From JBNKFV01 sp050290265 (lineage in GTDB: Bacteria; Pseudomonadota; Gammaproteobacteria; Pseudomonadales; Cellvibrionaceae): DNA of 64,000 nucleotides. The stretch covers positions 1 to 64,000 of the forward strand of contig JBNKHI010000002.1 in the NCBI GenBank assembly GCA_050290265.1, read 5' to 3'. Each line of letters starts with the position of its first letter. Position 1 is the first letter of the stretch. This document shows, piece by piece, positions 53,730-62,511 of the stretch. Under the pieces are notes generated by a model, which had not been told where the DNA came from, searched no databases, and was given only the letters and a program-made list of their open reading frames with translations. The translations under genes were made by a program, and so were the position numbers.

Positions 53730-55034
53730 TTAATCAAAATAAGGGGACCACGCTGGCTCACGAACATCCCCCTGCTTGGACGGCAGACGGAATTTTATAC
53801 CAGCATCTAGCGATACTGCCGCGAGAATTCCTTTGTCTCCAGCTTTTGTCGCATAAATCAGCATTGCTCCATTAGGTGCAACACTTGGCGATTCATCCAG
53901 CGGGGTTTCCGTTAAAATCCGGATAGCACCGGTTTCAATGTTCTGGGTCGCGATGTGAAAAATATCTGTTTCGCGATGCACCATCACCAGAGTTTTACCA
54001 TCTGGAGACAAACGCGAACGCGCATTGTAGTTGCCGTCGAATGTTAATCTCTCTACGCGACCACTTGCCAAAGTAACTTGGTATATTTGCGGCTGACCAC
54101 CTCGATTAGAGGTAAAAATAATACCTTTACCATCGGCAGTCCAATTTGGTTCAGTATCAATCGCAAAATGACGGGTAACCCGAGTAAATTGTTTAGTCAG
54201 CAAATCCAGCACGTAGATTTCCGGGTTGCCATCCTTAGACAATACCAGCGCGAGTTTTTTACCATCTGGCGACCAGGCCGGCGCGCCATTTAAGCCCTTA
54301 AAGTTTGTCAGTTGTTCGCGCTTAGACGTCGCAATTTCCTGTCGAAAAATAGCTGGCCGGCCCGTTTCAAATGACACGTAAGCCACTTCTTTTCCATCCG
54401 GTGACCAAGCCGGAGACAGGAGCGGCTGACTGGACTTCAACAACAGCTGTGGTCTTGCGCCATCGGCATCCGCCAGCATTAAACGGTATTGCGACTTTCC
54501 GGGGGTCTCCGACAGCATTGCTTCAACGTAAATAATCTTGGTGGAAAATGCACCACGAATACCCGTTATTGATTGATAGATTTTATCAGACACGAAATGA
54601 GCCATATCACGGAGCTGCCCTACCGCACCAGTGATACTGTGCCCCTCTACGCGACGCTGACCAAGTACATCGTATAGTTCGACGTTCAACCGCCAGGTAC
54701 CTGCAGCTTGCTGCTCTAACTTACCGACAACCAGATATTCAGTCCCGAGCATGCGCCAGTCACGATTAAAAATCTCTTTTACCGTAGACGGGAAGGCCAA
54801 CATATCGCGCGGTGCCAGCGGCGCAAACTGACCACTACGCTGGAGATCCGCACGCACAATCGCAGCAACATCTTCGGGCAATGCAGCGCCGCCCTGTACG
54901 GCAAAAGGAACAACCGCAATCGGCGTTGGATTGTCCGCTCCACGCTCAATGACAACGGTTAACTCTGCCCGAGCCATCAAGGGCAAACAAACCAAAAAGG
55001 CCACAAACCAAACTCTAAAAACACCCATATTCAC
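53730..55034 (-). CDS. tolB: Tol-Pal system beta-propeller protein TolB
   Basis: 434 residues. Signal peptide ending LMARA, N-terminal domain (TPIAVVPFAVQG, EYLVVGKLEQQAAGTWRLNV), then a six-bladed propeller with repeated SPDGK motifs (LSPAWSPDGKEVAYVSFE, APAWSPDGKKLALVLSKDG, RSRLSPDGKTLVMVHRE). Periplasmic partner of Pal and TolA. GTG start overlaps the tolA stop (GTGA) with AGGA upstream; an ATG two codons later is an alternative. Confidence 0.97.
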   Translation of the reverse strand: MNMGVFRVWFVAFLVCLPLMARAELTVVIERGADNPTPIAVVPFAVQGGAALPEDVAAIVRADLQRSGQFAPLAPRDMLAFPSTVKEIFNRDWRMLGTEYLVVGKLEQQAAGTWRLNVELYDVLGQRRVEGHSITGAVGQLRDMAHFVSDKIYQSITGIRGAFSTKIIYVEAMLSETPGKSQYRLMLADADGARPQLLLKSSQPLLSPAWSPDGKEVAYVSFETGRPAIFRQEIATSKREQLTNFKGLNGAPAWSPDGKKLALVLSKDGNPEIYVLDLLTKQFTRVTRHFAIDTEPNWTADGKGIIFTSNRGGQPQIYQVTLASGRVERLTFDGNYNARSRLSPDGKTLVMVHRETDIFHIATQNIETGAIRILTETPLDESPSVAPNGAMLIYATKAGDKGILAAVSLDAGIKFRLPSKQGDVREPAWSPYFD

Positions 55035-55843
55035 AATCTTAAGTCCTGAGGATTAAATACTAAACGCAACTGTCGAAAGTAGCGCTCAAAAATTTCTGGC
55101 GGCATATCTTTGATTTCTACGAACTGCTCGATTTTTTTCACGGCCTGTTCTGCTGACCGATCAAATGCTGCATTACCGCTGCTTTTTACCACGCTTACAC
55201 TAACTACCCTACCGGTTGGCACAAGTTGCATCAACAATTCACATTTCATTCCGTTACGGGCTGAAGGCGGGCGACTCCAGTTCTGTTCAATACGCTCGGC
55301 GATTAACGCCACATAGCTTTGCGCTTCCTGCTCTTGATCAACAGCAGCCATGCGATTGGCCTCTGCTTCCAGCTCTTGCGTCATGGCTTGCTCCCGCAAC
55401 TGGCGTTCGAGCTTTTCCTTTTCCGCCTGAGCTTTTTCCCGAGCCGCTTTTTCTGCAGCCAGCTTTTCCTGCGCAGCTTTTTCACGTTGCTTGCGCGCCT
55501 GCTCCTCTTTGGCTGCTTTTTCTCGCTTGCGCTTGGCTGCCGCTGCAGCGCGCTTTTCTGCTTCGAGCTTTTTCTTAAGCTCTTGCGCCCGGCGCTGTTT
55601 GGTCAGATCGACCTTATTCGGCGCCGGCTTGGCAGCGGGCTTGGCAACAGACTTAGGCTTGAGCTCGACTAACTTTGCTGGCACATAATTTGGCCTAACT
55701 TTTCGCTCTGGTGGCTTATTTCCACCCCAGCCCCAGGTAAAAATAAGGATCAACAAACCGTGTAAAGCAAGGCTTATTAGCACTGCCAAAAGGGAAAAGG
55801 AGGAGCTCGAGGATGAACGCACAGGCACTGATCGAATCGCCAC
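55031..55843 (-). CDS. tolA: Tol-Pal system envelope-spanning protein TolA
   Basis: 270 residues. Membrane helix at about 17-37 (LLAVLISLALHGLLILIFTW), a long Lys/Ala/Glu-rich helical domain at about 75-165, and a C-terminal TonB-like domain (IAERIEQNWSRPPSARNGMK, CELLMQLVPTGRVVSVSVVK, FDRSAEQAVKKIEQF). It conveys proton-motive energy from TolQR to the outer membrane. The low-complexity helical domain gives long antisense open frames that are not genes. Confidence 0.96.
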   Translation of the reverse strand: MAIRSVPVRSSSSSSFSLLAVLISLALHGLLILIFTWGWGGNKPPERKVRPNYVPAKLVELKPKSVAKPAAKPAPNKVDLTKQRRAQELKKKLEAEKRAAAAAKRKREKAAKEEQARKQREKAAQEKLAAEKAAREKAQAEKEKLERQLREQAMTQELEAEANRMAAVDQEQEAQSYVALIAERIEQNWSRPPSARNGMKCELLMQLVPTGRVVSVSVVKSSGNAAFDRSAEQAVKKIEQFVEIKDMPPEIFERYFRQLRLVFNPQDLRL

Positions 55844-55845
55844 AA

Positions 55846-56277
55846 TCAGGGTACCGGAGGAGGCTCAGTGACCAGTCCCACAGACGGAGCACCAGCATTT
55901 TGTAATTCAGACATTAACGAAACAACTTTACCGTATGCTACTTGATGATCCCCCCAAACCAGTACTGGCGTGTTCGGTTTCTGCCGTAAAACCTTACTCA
56001 CTACATCTTTGATCGTCGCGAGATTTTTTTCTGCTTCGCCGTCGCCGCCTACATTCAAATAATAACTCCCGTCTTTTTTGATGGAGACGATCAACGGTTC
56101 ATCATCTTTTTCATCGATGGGTGCGGAGGGCGACTGGGGCAAATCAACTTTAACCCCCTGCATCAACAGCGGTGCAGTCACCATAAATACCACCAGCAGC
56201 ACTAGCATAACGTCGATATAGGGCACGACGTTAATTTCGGCGAGTGGTTTTCTTTTCGCTTTTTTTGACCAAGTCAT
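55846..56277 (-). CDS. tolR: Tol-Pal system protein TolR
   Basis: 143 residues from the ATG at 56277, which begins WSKKAKRKPLAEINVVPYID as TolR does; an upstream extension overlapping tolQ is not credible. One membrane helix with the channel aspartate in VVPYIDVMLVLLVVFMVTAP, then a periplasmic domain with VKVDLPQSPSAP and VLVWGDHQVAYGKVVSLMSE. Proton-channel partner of TolQ. Four bases after tolQ, two before tolA. Confidence 0.96.
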   Translation of the reverse strand: MTWSKKAKRKPLAEINVVPYIDVMLVLLVVFMVTAPLLMQGVKVDLPQSPSAPIDEKDDEPLIVSIKKDGSYYLNVGGDGEAEKNLATIKDVVSKVLRQKPNTPVLVWGDHQVAYGKVVSLMSELQNAGAPSVGLVTEPPPVP

Positions 56278-56281
56278 GGCG

Positions 56282-56974
56282 TTAGCTCGACTTACTGTGG
56301 ACTTGGCGATGCAATATTGAAGAGAACTCTTCAGCAAACGTCTCGTAGTTGCTACTCAATGCTTCAGCCCGAGCAGAAAAGCGGTTGTAGGCTAAAACGG
56401 CTGGAATCGCAGCAAACAGGCCCATTGCAGTCGCCACCAGGGCTTCTGAAATACCTGGCGCAACAGTGGCCAGAGTCGCCTGATGCACACTGGCTAAACC
56501 GCGAAACGAATTCATAATCCCCCACACCGTACCAAACAACCCAACGTACGGACTCACAGATGCAACACTGGCTAAAAAGGGCAAATTTTCTTCGAGTTTT
56601 TCTTCTTCACGCGCCAAGGCAACTCGCATAGCTCGCTGCGTACCTTCCATGATGGCATCTGGATCCCCTGCACTTTGCTGACGCAAGCGGGTAAATTCCT
56701 TAAAGCCGGCGCGAAATATACTTTCTACACCTTCTACTTTCTGACCCGACTGACCTCCACCCTGACGGTACAATTGTGTCAAATCGACACCGGACCAAAA
56801 CTGATTTTCAAACGTGACGAGGGCTTTCTGCGCACGACGCTGATAGACCCCACGCTGAACAATCATGGCCCAAGACACCACGGACGCGAGAAATAACAAC
56901 AACATAACAATTTGCACCAGCAAGCTGGCGTTAGCGACTAAACTCCAGATAGAAAGCGGCTCTGCCTGACCCAT
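56282..56974 (-). CDS. tolQ: Tol-Pal system proton channel subunit TolQ
   Basis: 230 residues, three membrane helices (LLVQIVMLLLFLASVVSWAM; LPFLASVASVSPYVGLFGTV; ISEALVATAMGLFAAIPAVL). Conserved MotA/TolQ/ExbB features WGIMNSFRGL and GISEALVATAMGLFAAIPAV. First gene of tolQRAB-pal-cpoB, preceded by ybgC with a 115-base gap that may hold an additional promoter. Confidence 0.97.
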   Translation of the reverse strand: MGQAEPLSIWSLVANASLLVQIVMLLLFLASVVSWAMIVQRGVYQRRAQKALVTFENQFWSGVDLTQLYRQGGGQSGQKVEGVESIFRAGFKEFTRLRQQSAGDPDAIMEGTQRAMRVALAREEEKLEENLPFLASVASVSPYVGLFGTVWGIMNSFRGLASVHQATLATVAPGISEALVATAMGLFAAIPAVLAYNRFSARAEALSSNYETFAEEFSSILHRQVHSKSS

Positions 56975-57088
56975 AAATAACTGCCTATTTTAGATAGCTT
57001 GTAAAAATTACTGAATTTGTTCGTAGCAATTGCACTCACCGCGCTGAGAACTTATGTTAAGCCGAGCCCCCAGATACAAATAAAGCGC

Positions 57089-57493
57089 TTAACGCGCCCA
57101 GTCTTCAATTGCTTTAAATAGTTGCTTTGGCATCGCCTGAGGCTTCATCTCTAACTGTGATACGCAAGCCACTTTTATTTCGCCTTCGCACAACAGCTGA
57201 TCACCACGAAAGACACATTGCTGAAAAACCACATAACTACGTGCTAATTTTACAACTTTCGCAGTCACGTGTAATTCGTCATCTAACTTAGCTGCTCGTT
57301 TGTATACCACGTTCGCGGAATGCACAACCAGTAGTAGCTGGTCGTCCAAAATTGCCGGCTTATCATACCCTAACGTTCGCAAAAGTTCTGTGCGTGAACG
57401 CTCCATAAACTTCAAATAATTTACGTAGTAAACGATACCACCGGCATCCGTGTCTTCTATGTAGACGCGCAAGGCTAAAGAAAATTCCTGCAT
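57089..57493 (-). CDS. ybgC: acyl-CoA thioester hydrolase YbgC
   Basis: 134 residues from the ATG at 57493, giving the usual family length; a longer frame would overlap ruvB. Hot-dog fold with active-site segment VYIEDTDAGGIVYYVNYLKF, MERSRTELLR, and later strands VVHSANVVYKRAAKLDDEL and LARSYVVFQQCVF. Hydrolyses short acyl-CoA or acyl-ACP and is conserved at the head of the tol cluster. Confidence 0.95.
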   Translation of the reverse strand: MQEFSLALRVYIEDTDAGGIVYYVNYLKFMERSRTELLRTLGYDKPAILDDQLLLVVHSANVVYKRAAKLDDELHVTAKVVKLARSYVVFQQCVFRGDQLLCEGEIKVACVSQLEMKPQAMPKQLFKAIEDWAR

Positions 57494-57518
57494 TCTAGGT
57501 TTCCAGGGTGTATTGGTA

Positions 57519-58562
57519 TTAATTGTTGAGGAATGGCTGCAATTTGTCTGGCACGTCAATACCAAAATGCAGGTAGGCATGCGGTGTTAGAACCCGCCCT
57601 CTCGGAGTGCGCGCAATATACCCCTGCTGAATCAAAAATGGTTCAAGCACGTCTTCGATGGTATCGCGCTCTTCACTAATCGCTGCCGCCAACGAGTCAA
57701 CGCCAACCGGACCGCCGCCAAATTTTTCCATCATAGCGAGCAATAATCGTCGGTCCATATGATCAAAACCACTGGCATCCACATTCAGCATATTTAAAGC
57801 CAGGTCAGCAATTTCAGACGTGACTTTGCCATCGCTTTTAACTTCTGCGTAGTCTCGAACCCGGCGCAACAACCGATTGGCAATGCGCGGCGTTCCACGC
57901 GAACGTTTGGCAACTTCGCCCGCACCCTCTGCACTCATTTCGATACCCATAAGATTGGCGGAGCGTGCCACAATGTGAGTTAAATCCTCGACATTGTAAA
58001 ATTCCAAACGCTGCACGATCCCAAAGCGATCACGTAACGGCGAGGTAAGCAGCCCAGCTCGCGTAGTTGCTCCCACGAGCGTAAATGGCGGCAAATCAAG
58101 CTTAATCGACCGGGCAGCCGGCCCTTCACCAATCATAATATCTAATTGATAATCTTCCATCGCCGGATAAAGAATTTCTTCTACCACTGGGCTTAGTCGA
58201 TGAATTTCATCAATGAAGAGCACATCACCAGGCTCTAGGTTGGTCATTAATGCCGCCAAGTCACCGGCTTTTTCCAGCACGGGTCCAGATGTACTTTTTA
58301 AATCCACCCCCATTTCTGCTGCAATAATATTCGCCAGCGTAGTTTTACCCAAACCGGGCGGACCAAAAACCAGGGTGTGGTCTAATGCTTCTTTACGGTT
58401 TTTCGCGGCGCTGATGAATATTTCCATCTGCTCACGCACCACTGGCTGACCAATATAATCAGCCAACCGCTTGGGACGCACAGCGCGATCCTGTACGTCT
58501 TCTTGCACATTGGCCACCGGAGCCACTATTCGCCCCGCACTAAGCTGATCTTTTTCGATCAT
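57519..58562 (-). CDS. ruvB: Holliday junction branch-migration helicase RuvB
   Basis: 347 residues. AAA+ motifs: Walker A GPPGLGKTTLANI, Walker B DVLFIDEIHRLS, sensor 1 LVGATTRAGLLTSPLRDRFG, sensor 2 RGTPRIANRLLRRVRDYAE, and C-terminal winged helix (GPVGVDSLAAAISEERDTIE, QGYIARTPRGRVLTPHAYLH). Normal length. It follows ruvA after 46 bases. Confidence 0.98.
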   Translation of the reverse strand: MIEKDQLSAGRIVAPVANVQEDVQDRAVRPKRLADYIGQPVVREQMEIFISAAKNRKEALDHTLVFGPPGLGKTTLANIIAAEMGVDLKSTSGPVLEKAGDLAALMTNLEPGDVLFIDEIHRLSPVVEEILYPAMEDYQLDIMIGEGPAARSIKLDLPPFTLVGATTRAGLLTSPLRDRFGIVQRLEFYNVEDLTHIVARSANLMGIEMSAEGAGEVAKRSRGTPRIANRLLRRVRDYAEVKSDGKVTSEIADLALNMLNVDASGFDHMDRRLLLAMMEKFGGGPVGVDSLAAAISEERDTIEDVLEPFLIQQGYIARTPRGRVLTPHAYLHFGIDVPDKLQPFLNN

Positions 58563-58608
58563 AAAAAGCTACCAAATTGACGAAATAAACGTGATGTATC
58601 TAAATACG

Positions 58609-59235
58609 CTAAGACTGAACCATGCTACGCAATGCTAACCGGATCAGCTCTTCACTGCTTTCAACGGTCTTGCCTTTGCTAGCCGAGGCGATCATTTTAG
58701 CAGCCTCAGTAGGTTTATACCCCAATGCCACCAATGCGCTTTCTGCTTCAGCCAACTTATCATTCGCTGTCATCGCAGCCACCTCTTTGGGCGCTTCTCC
58801 AGCAGCTGCCAACAATGGCAGATCAATATGCCACTCTTTCAGTCGATCGCGCATTTCAATCACTAACCGTTCTGCGGTTTTTTTACCTACCCCCGGAACT
58901 TTTACGAGCGCGGTAATATTGTCATCCATAACACACTGTACAAATACTTTGGCTTCCATCCCCGACAAAATGGCCAGTGCCATTTTGGGGCCGACACCAT
59001 TAACCTTAATCAAAGCGCGAAACAACCTGCGCTCATCCAGCGAGGCAAAACCAAATAGCTGATGGGCGTTTTCGCTAATATTCAAGTGCGTATGTAACGT
59101 CACGATTTCGCCAACGGCCGGCAGTTCATAGATACTGGTCATCGGCGCAAGAATTTCGTACCCCACTCCATTAACATCGACCAGCAGATCAGGCGCCTGT
59201 TTTTGCAGCAGCACCCCGTGAATACGTCCTATCAT
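58609..59235 (-). CDS. ruvA: Holliday junction DNA helicase subunit RuvA
   Basis: 208 residues. OB-fold N-terminus (MIGRIHGVLLQKQAPDLLVD, VNGVGYEILAPMTS), two helix-hairpin-helix motifs (LIKVNGVGPKMALAILSGM; LVKVPGVGKKTAERLVIEMR), a flexible linker and C-terminal domain III that binds RuvB (EAESALVALGYKPTEAAKMI). Tetramer that binds the junction. Confidence 0.98.
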   Translation of the reverse strand: MIGRIHGVLLQKQAPDLLVDVNGVGYEILAPMTSIYELPAVGEIVTLHTHLNISENAHQLFGFASLDERRLFRALIKVNGVGPKMALAILSGMEAKVFVQCVMDDNITALVKVPGVGKKTAERLVIEMRDRLKEWHIDLPLLAAAGEAPKEVAAMTANDKLAEAESALVALGYKPTEAAKMIASASKGKTVESSEELIRLALRSMVQS

Positions 59236-59274
59236 GTTTTAACCTGTTCTCTACGTTTTCAATTACAAATATAT

Positions 59275-59793
59275 CTATACCATACGACCGCGACGAAACG
59301 AGCGAGCCGACGTAATCCGAATCATGTGATGCTGGGTATTGGCATGACACAAGGCTACGGCGAGGGCATCAGCAGCATCTTCCTGGGGGCAGGCGCTGAG
59401 CTTAAGCAGCTGCTTGACCATATGCTGAACCTGCAACTTATCAGCACCACCGTGCCCAACGACAGACTGCTTTACTTTTTTAGCTTCATACTCGGAAACC
59501 GGCAGACCTTGATTAACGCCAGCAACAATGGCTGCTCCTCGAGCCTGTCCTAACTTGAGTGCGGAACTCGCACTTTTCGCCATAAACACTTGTTCAATAG
59601 CCATTTCTTGCGGGCAATATTCCTGAATAATTTCAGTGACCGCATCAAAAATAACTTTTAAACGCTCAGGTAGACTCACCGCAGGCAATCGAATAACACC
59701 GCTACCGACGTACTCGCAGCGCGTACCCACCTGATTGATAATACCAAAACCTGTTTTCAAGGATCCGGGGTCCACCCCCAATATCAGAGCCAT
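59275..59793 (-). CDS. ruvC: crossover junction endodeoxyribonuclease RuvC
   Basis: 172 residues. RNase-H-like fold with acidic residues in ILGVDPGSLKTGFGII (Asp8), EMAIEQVFMAKSASSALKLG and QEDAADALAVALCHA. It resolves Holliday junctions with RuvAB and heads the ruvC-ruvA-ruvB run. The usual upstream neighbour yebC is missing; a 217-base gap leads to the aromatic oxidase genes instead. Confidence 0.97.
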   Translation of the reverse strand: MALILGVDPGSLKTGFGIINQVGTRCEYVGSGVIRLPAVSLPERLKVIFDAVTEIIQEYCPQEMAIEQVFMAKSASSALKLGQARGAAIVAGVNQGLPVSEYEAKKVKQSVVGHGGADKLQVQHMVKQLLKLSACPQEDAADALAVALCHANTQHHMIRITSARSFRRGRMV

Positions 59794-59962
59794 GTGCGAT
59801 CATTCATTGGTGAAGTTAGTGGTTGGGCGCCAACGGCGGCGCAAAATTACTGTGCATTTATCCAGTGCGCAGTGTCCCAAGCCTTGCCAGCCAGGTCAAG
59901 CCGAGAGATGAGGGGAATCATTAAAGAGACGGGAAATAGAGGAAATAGCAAGAAAGAATAAG

Positions 59963-60001
59963 TCGGGTTTACGCTGTGAGCCAGACACAGTGTAAACCCG
60001 A
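59963..60001 (-). terminator. intrinsic terminator of the 4-alkylphenol oxidation operon
   Basis: Arms TCGGGTTTACGCTGTG (59963-59978) and CACAGTGTAAACCCGA (59986-60001), 16 bp with one G-T pair and a 7-base loop, 9 bases after the stop of the Tat-exported protein gene. A T-rich stretch (CTTATTCTTTCTT) follows on the minus strand. Confidence 0.75.
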
Positions 60002-60010
60002 TTAAGTTTG

Positions 60011-60433
60011 TTAACGCTTTTTTACAAGCCAGCTCACCAGTGGTTGAGGTCCTTGATGCAGCGCTTCGCTAACCAACTGATAACCAGCGTCTTTTGCGGC
60101 ATCACAAAGCAGTAACGCATCAGCATAGTTACAGAACCCTGCAACAATATCGCCTGGCCTGCCGCTCCCGAACAGAGCTCGCCCAAAACCAAAGCGATCA
60201 CCGGTCAACGGCAAGACCTGGGTCGCATTTGCCGACGCGTTAGCAGCAAGTAATCTGGCATCAGGCAACTGCTCGTCAAAAACAACCGTCATTGGAACAG
60301 CGTTAACACCAGAATTACTGTCTGCCAAAGCCAGTGCGGCCATAGGAAAACTTGCGACCCCGGTTACGCTCAAAGAACCTAACAGGAACCCTCTTCGCGA
60401 CACCGCATTCGACAATCGAGAAACCTTATACAT
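60011..60433 (-). CDS. small Tat-exported protein of unknown function
   Basis: 140 residues from the ATG at 60433 with AGGGAG 6 bases upstream; the longer frame runs into the cytochrome gene. Twin-arginine signal VSRRGFLLGSLSVTGVA at 11-27. The mature part (MTVVFDEQLPDARLLAANAS, DRFGFGRALFGSGRPGDIVA, LVSEALHQGPQPLVSWLVK) belongs to no family I can name. Tat export suggests folding or cofactor loading before export. It ends the operon with a VAO-type flavoprotein and cytochrome c; a small protein of unknown role (PchX) is known from the p-cresol methylhydroxylase operon, but homology is not established here. Confidence 0.75.
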   Translation of the reverse strand: MYKVSRLSNAVSRRGFLLGSLSVTGVASFPMAALALADSNSGVNAVPMTVVFDEQLPDARLLAANASANATQVLPLTGDRFGFGRALFGSGRPGDIVAGFCNYADALLLCDAAKDAGYQLVSEALHQGPQPLVSWLVKKR

Positions 60434-60443
60434 TACACGCTCC

Positions 60444-60800
60444 CTACTCTGATTTCGGTTTTGGCTTGGCAAGGTATTCCGCAATCGCCCGCAACTGCTC
60501 ATCACTGGCTTCGCCGCGCGGAATAGCAGGCATATTACCCAGTCCGTTGCGAGCAAAGGTAATCACGTAGTCGACCATCAAGTTATCGCGTTTTTCCAGC
60601 TCCGCTGGCTGAACTCGACGCTCTAACAAACCGGTCCCCATACCGATCGGCCCATGGCACATTGCGCACTTTTCGTGAAACAGAGTTTTACCATCTAAAG
60701 CCGCCGAAGAGGCCTTCGCTGCCGAACTGTCGGCGACGCTGCCGCCTTGGGTGCAGGCAGCGGTCATTAACAATAGCAAGGTGAGAAAACATCTATTCAT
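60444..60800 (-). CDS. c-type cytochrome lipoprotein, electron acceptor of the flavoprotein
   Basis: 118 residues from the ATG at 60800 (AAGGAG 8 bases upstream). Lipobox LMTAAC with Cys16, heme site CAMCH at 45-49, and a Met ligand likely at 90 (NGLGNMPAIP). The ATG overlaps the flavoprotein stop (ATGA), so the two are translated together, as for the cytochrome subunits of 4-cresol and eugenol hydroxylases. It would pass electrons from the flavin to the respiratory chain in the periplasm. Confidence 0.9.
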   Translation of the reverse strand: MNRCFLTLLLLMTAACTQGGSVADSSAAKASSAALDGKTLFHEKCAMCHGPIGMGTGLLERRVQPAELEKRDNLMVDYVITFARNGLGNMPAIPRGEASDEQLRAIAEYLAKPKPKSE

Positions 60801-62365
60801 GACTGTCGCTCCTTCGCATAGTTGGCCGGCCACACACCACTCTTGCCCGGCGCAATAATGCCCGCTGGATCAAGCGCATTTTTAACTCTCTCATTTAACC
60901 GGCGCAACGCATGGTTATTAAAATCATAGGTTTCGGCAACCGTATCCATCAAATCTAAATGTGTACGGTATTCAGCGTATCCGCGAGCGCGAGCATCTTT
61001 AATCAACGTTTGTATAAACGGATCAACCTTCCCCATCATTGCGGGATCATCTTTGTTAAACAACACAGCATTCACATTAATCAAATGTCGTTCACCAAAG
61101 GCAAAACTGGCCTGATAATCCATACCGAATTTTTTATAAAGCGCATAAGTGCTTCGAAACTGCTCCATGGCCAACTTGCCGGACTGCGGCAAGATCGGCG
61201 AAAACCCAATGTGCCCACCTCGGCCACCATGCCAATTAGCATTCTGCATAGGAAACGTAATGGGCACACCCATCCAGGCTCCGGCAAAGGGTGGAATCGG
61301 ATCCCCGCGTCGCCAGCTAAATCGCTTCATACTCAGTGGTTTTAACTTGCTCAGCTCTTTTTCAAGAATAGACAACTTCAGCTTGTTGATGTCATCACGC
61401 TCGAACAAGCGCAAACTGACACTCCACCAACCCATATTGAATTTACGACGAATCGCAGTAATCACGTCATCGGACAAAGCCCCAGGCTGATCAGTCCACT
61501 GATCACGCGTCGTTAATATGGCCGCAGCACGTAACCAGTTGCCAATTGTTGGCGACTGCTGCAACAGCCCTTCACGACGCAAAGGGCCAAGAGTATCGAT
61601 AAGAGGGCCAAGGTCTTCCTGGCGATCAAATTCTAAATCCAAACCCAATACCGACTCCGGCTCGGGCATCAACCAGAGCCCCATTTTAGTCACAACACCA
61701 AAGTTTGACTGCACAAACAAGTGATCCCAGGAAGGACCAAAACCAAACCGGTATAACTGCCAGGTATTGGCACCCTCCATAGCACCCATGCCTGTGCGAA
61801 CCAAGTCACCGTCAGGCAAGACCACTTCCATGCCGCATATCTTTGTAGCGTGCTCACCGTAGGGGGTGTAACCCACACCGCGATCCAGAGCGTTGCCAAC
61901 AACAGACCCCCAGCTATTCCCTGGAACCGAAATCCACAACGGCAGGTTGCGCGACTGCAAATAATCATAAAGGTCGAAAAAGCCCACACCCGGCTCCAGA
62001 AGAACCGTGCCATTTTCTTCATCGACTTCTATTTTTTTCATGCGTGACATATCGAGCAACACGCTGCCACTCAATAACGGCGCAGAGCCACCGTAACCTA
62101 AATTTTTACCACGACTGATTGGCCACAATGGCACATTGTATTCGGCCGCAATTTTGACGATAGCTTGCACCTCTTCTGCCGTTAGCGGCGCAAGCGCCCC
62201 CAAGGGATGATGCTTACTGTCGTCTACCGCAAATTTATCGCGATAACTTTGGCGATCAAGCTCGGTAAAAAAAACATGCTCACTACCAATAGCGCTCTCA
62301 AAGTGGCGCATCGCCTGGCGTAGCTTTTCTTGCGTTAATCCGGGGGGCAATGTCGGTTCAGACAT
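60797..62365 (-). CDS. VAO/4-cresol-dehydrogenase family flavoprotein
   Basis: 522 residues. N-terminal FAD-binding PCMH-type domain (PLWPISRGKNLGYGGSAP at about 79-96, LLEPGVGFFDLYDYL, VPGNSWGSVVGNALDRGVGY, TPYGEHATKICGMEVVLPDG) and a C-terminal cap domain ending NALDPAGIIAPGKSGVWPAN. These enzymes oxidise para-substituted phenols such as 4-cresol, vanillyl alcohol or eugenol at the benzylic carbon. The covalent flavin residue could not be placed. No signal peptide is seen. The coupled cytochrome gene favours a dehydrogenase rather than an oxidase. Confidence 0.9.
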   Translation of the reverse strand: MSEPTLPPGLTQEKLRQAMRHFESAIGSEHVFFTELDRQSYRDKFAVDDSKHHPLGALAPLTAEEVQAIVKIAAEYNVPLWPISRGKNLGYGGSAPLLSGSVLLDMSRMKKIEVDEENGTVLLEPGVGFFDLYDYLQSRNLPLWISVPGNSWGSVVGNALDRGVGYTPYGEHATKICGMEVVLPDGDLVRTGMGAMEGANTWQLYRFGFGPSWDHLFVQSNFGVVTKMGLWLMPEPESVLGLDLEFDRQEDLGPLIDTLGPLRREGLLQQSPTIGNWLRAAAILTTRDQWTDQPGALSDDVITAIRRKFNMGWWSVSLRLFERDDINKLKLSILEKELSKLKPLSMKRFSWRRGDPIPPFAGAWMGVPITFPMQNANWHGGRGGHIGFSPILPQSGKLAMEQFRSTYALYKKFGMDYQASFAFGERHLINVNAVLFNKDDPAMMGKVDPFIQTLIKDARARGYAEYRTHLDLMDTVAETYDFNNHALRRLNERVKNALDPAGIIAPGKSGVWPANYAKERQS

Positions 62366-62511
62366 AACATCTCCTGTTTGCTGGCAACAGCCGTAGCTGC
62401 CTAGCTCATGATCGACGCCCTGTTAGGGCAGTTATTCTTATTCACACCGTTTACGTTTAAACAAGTACTGCAGGACTCTCGATATCGACAGCCCTGCGCC
62501 TGTTTTAAACC

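Noticed and set aside
55216..55688. Long plus-strand open frames opposite tolA
   Set aside because: They mirror the Lys/Ala/Glu repeats of TolA, give Leu/Phe/Cys-rich sequence and have no start signals.
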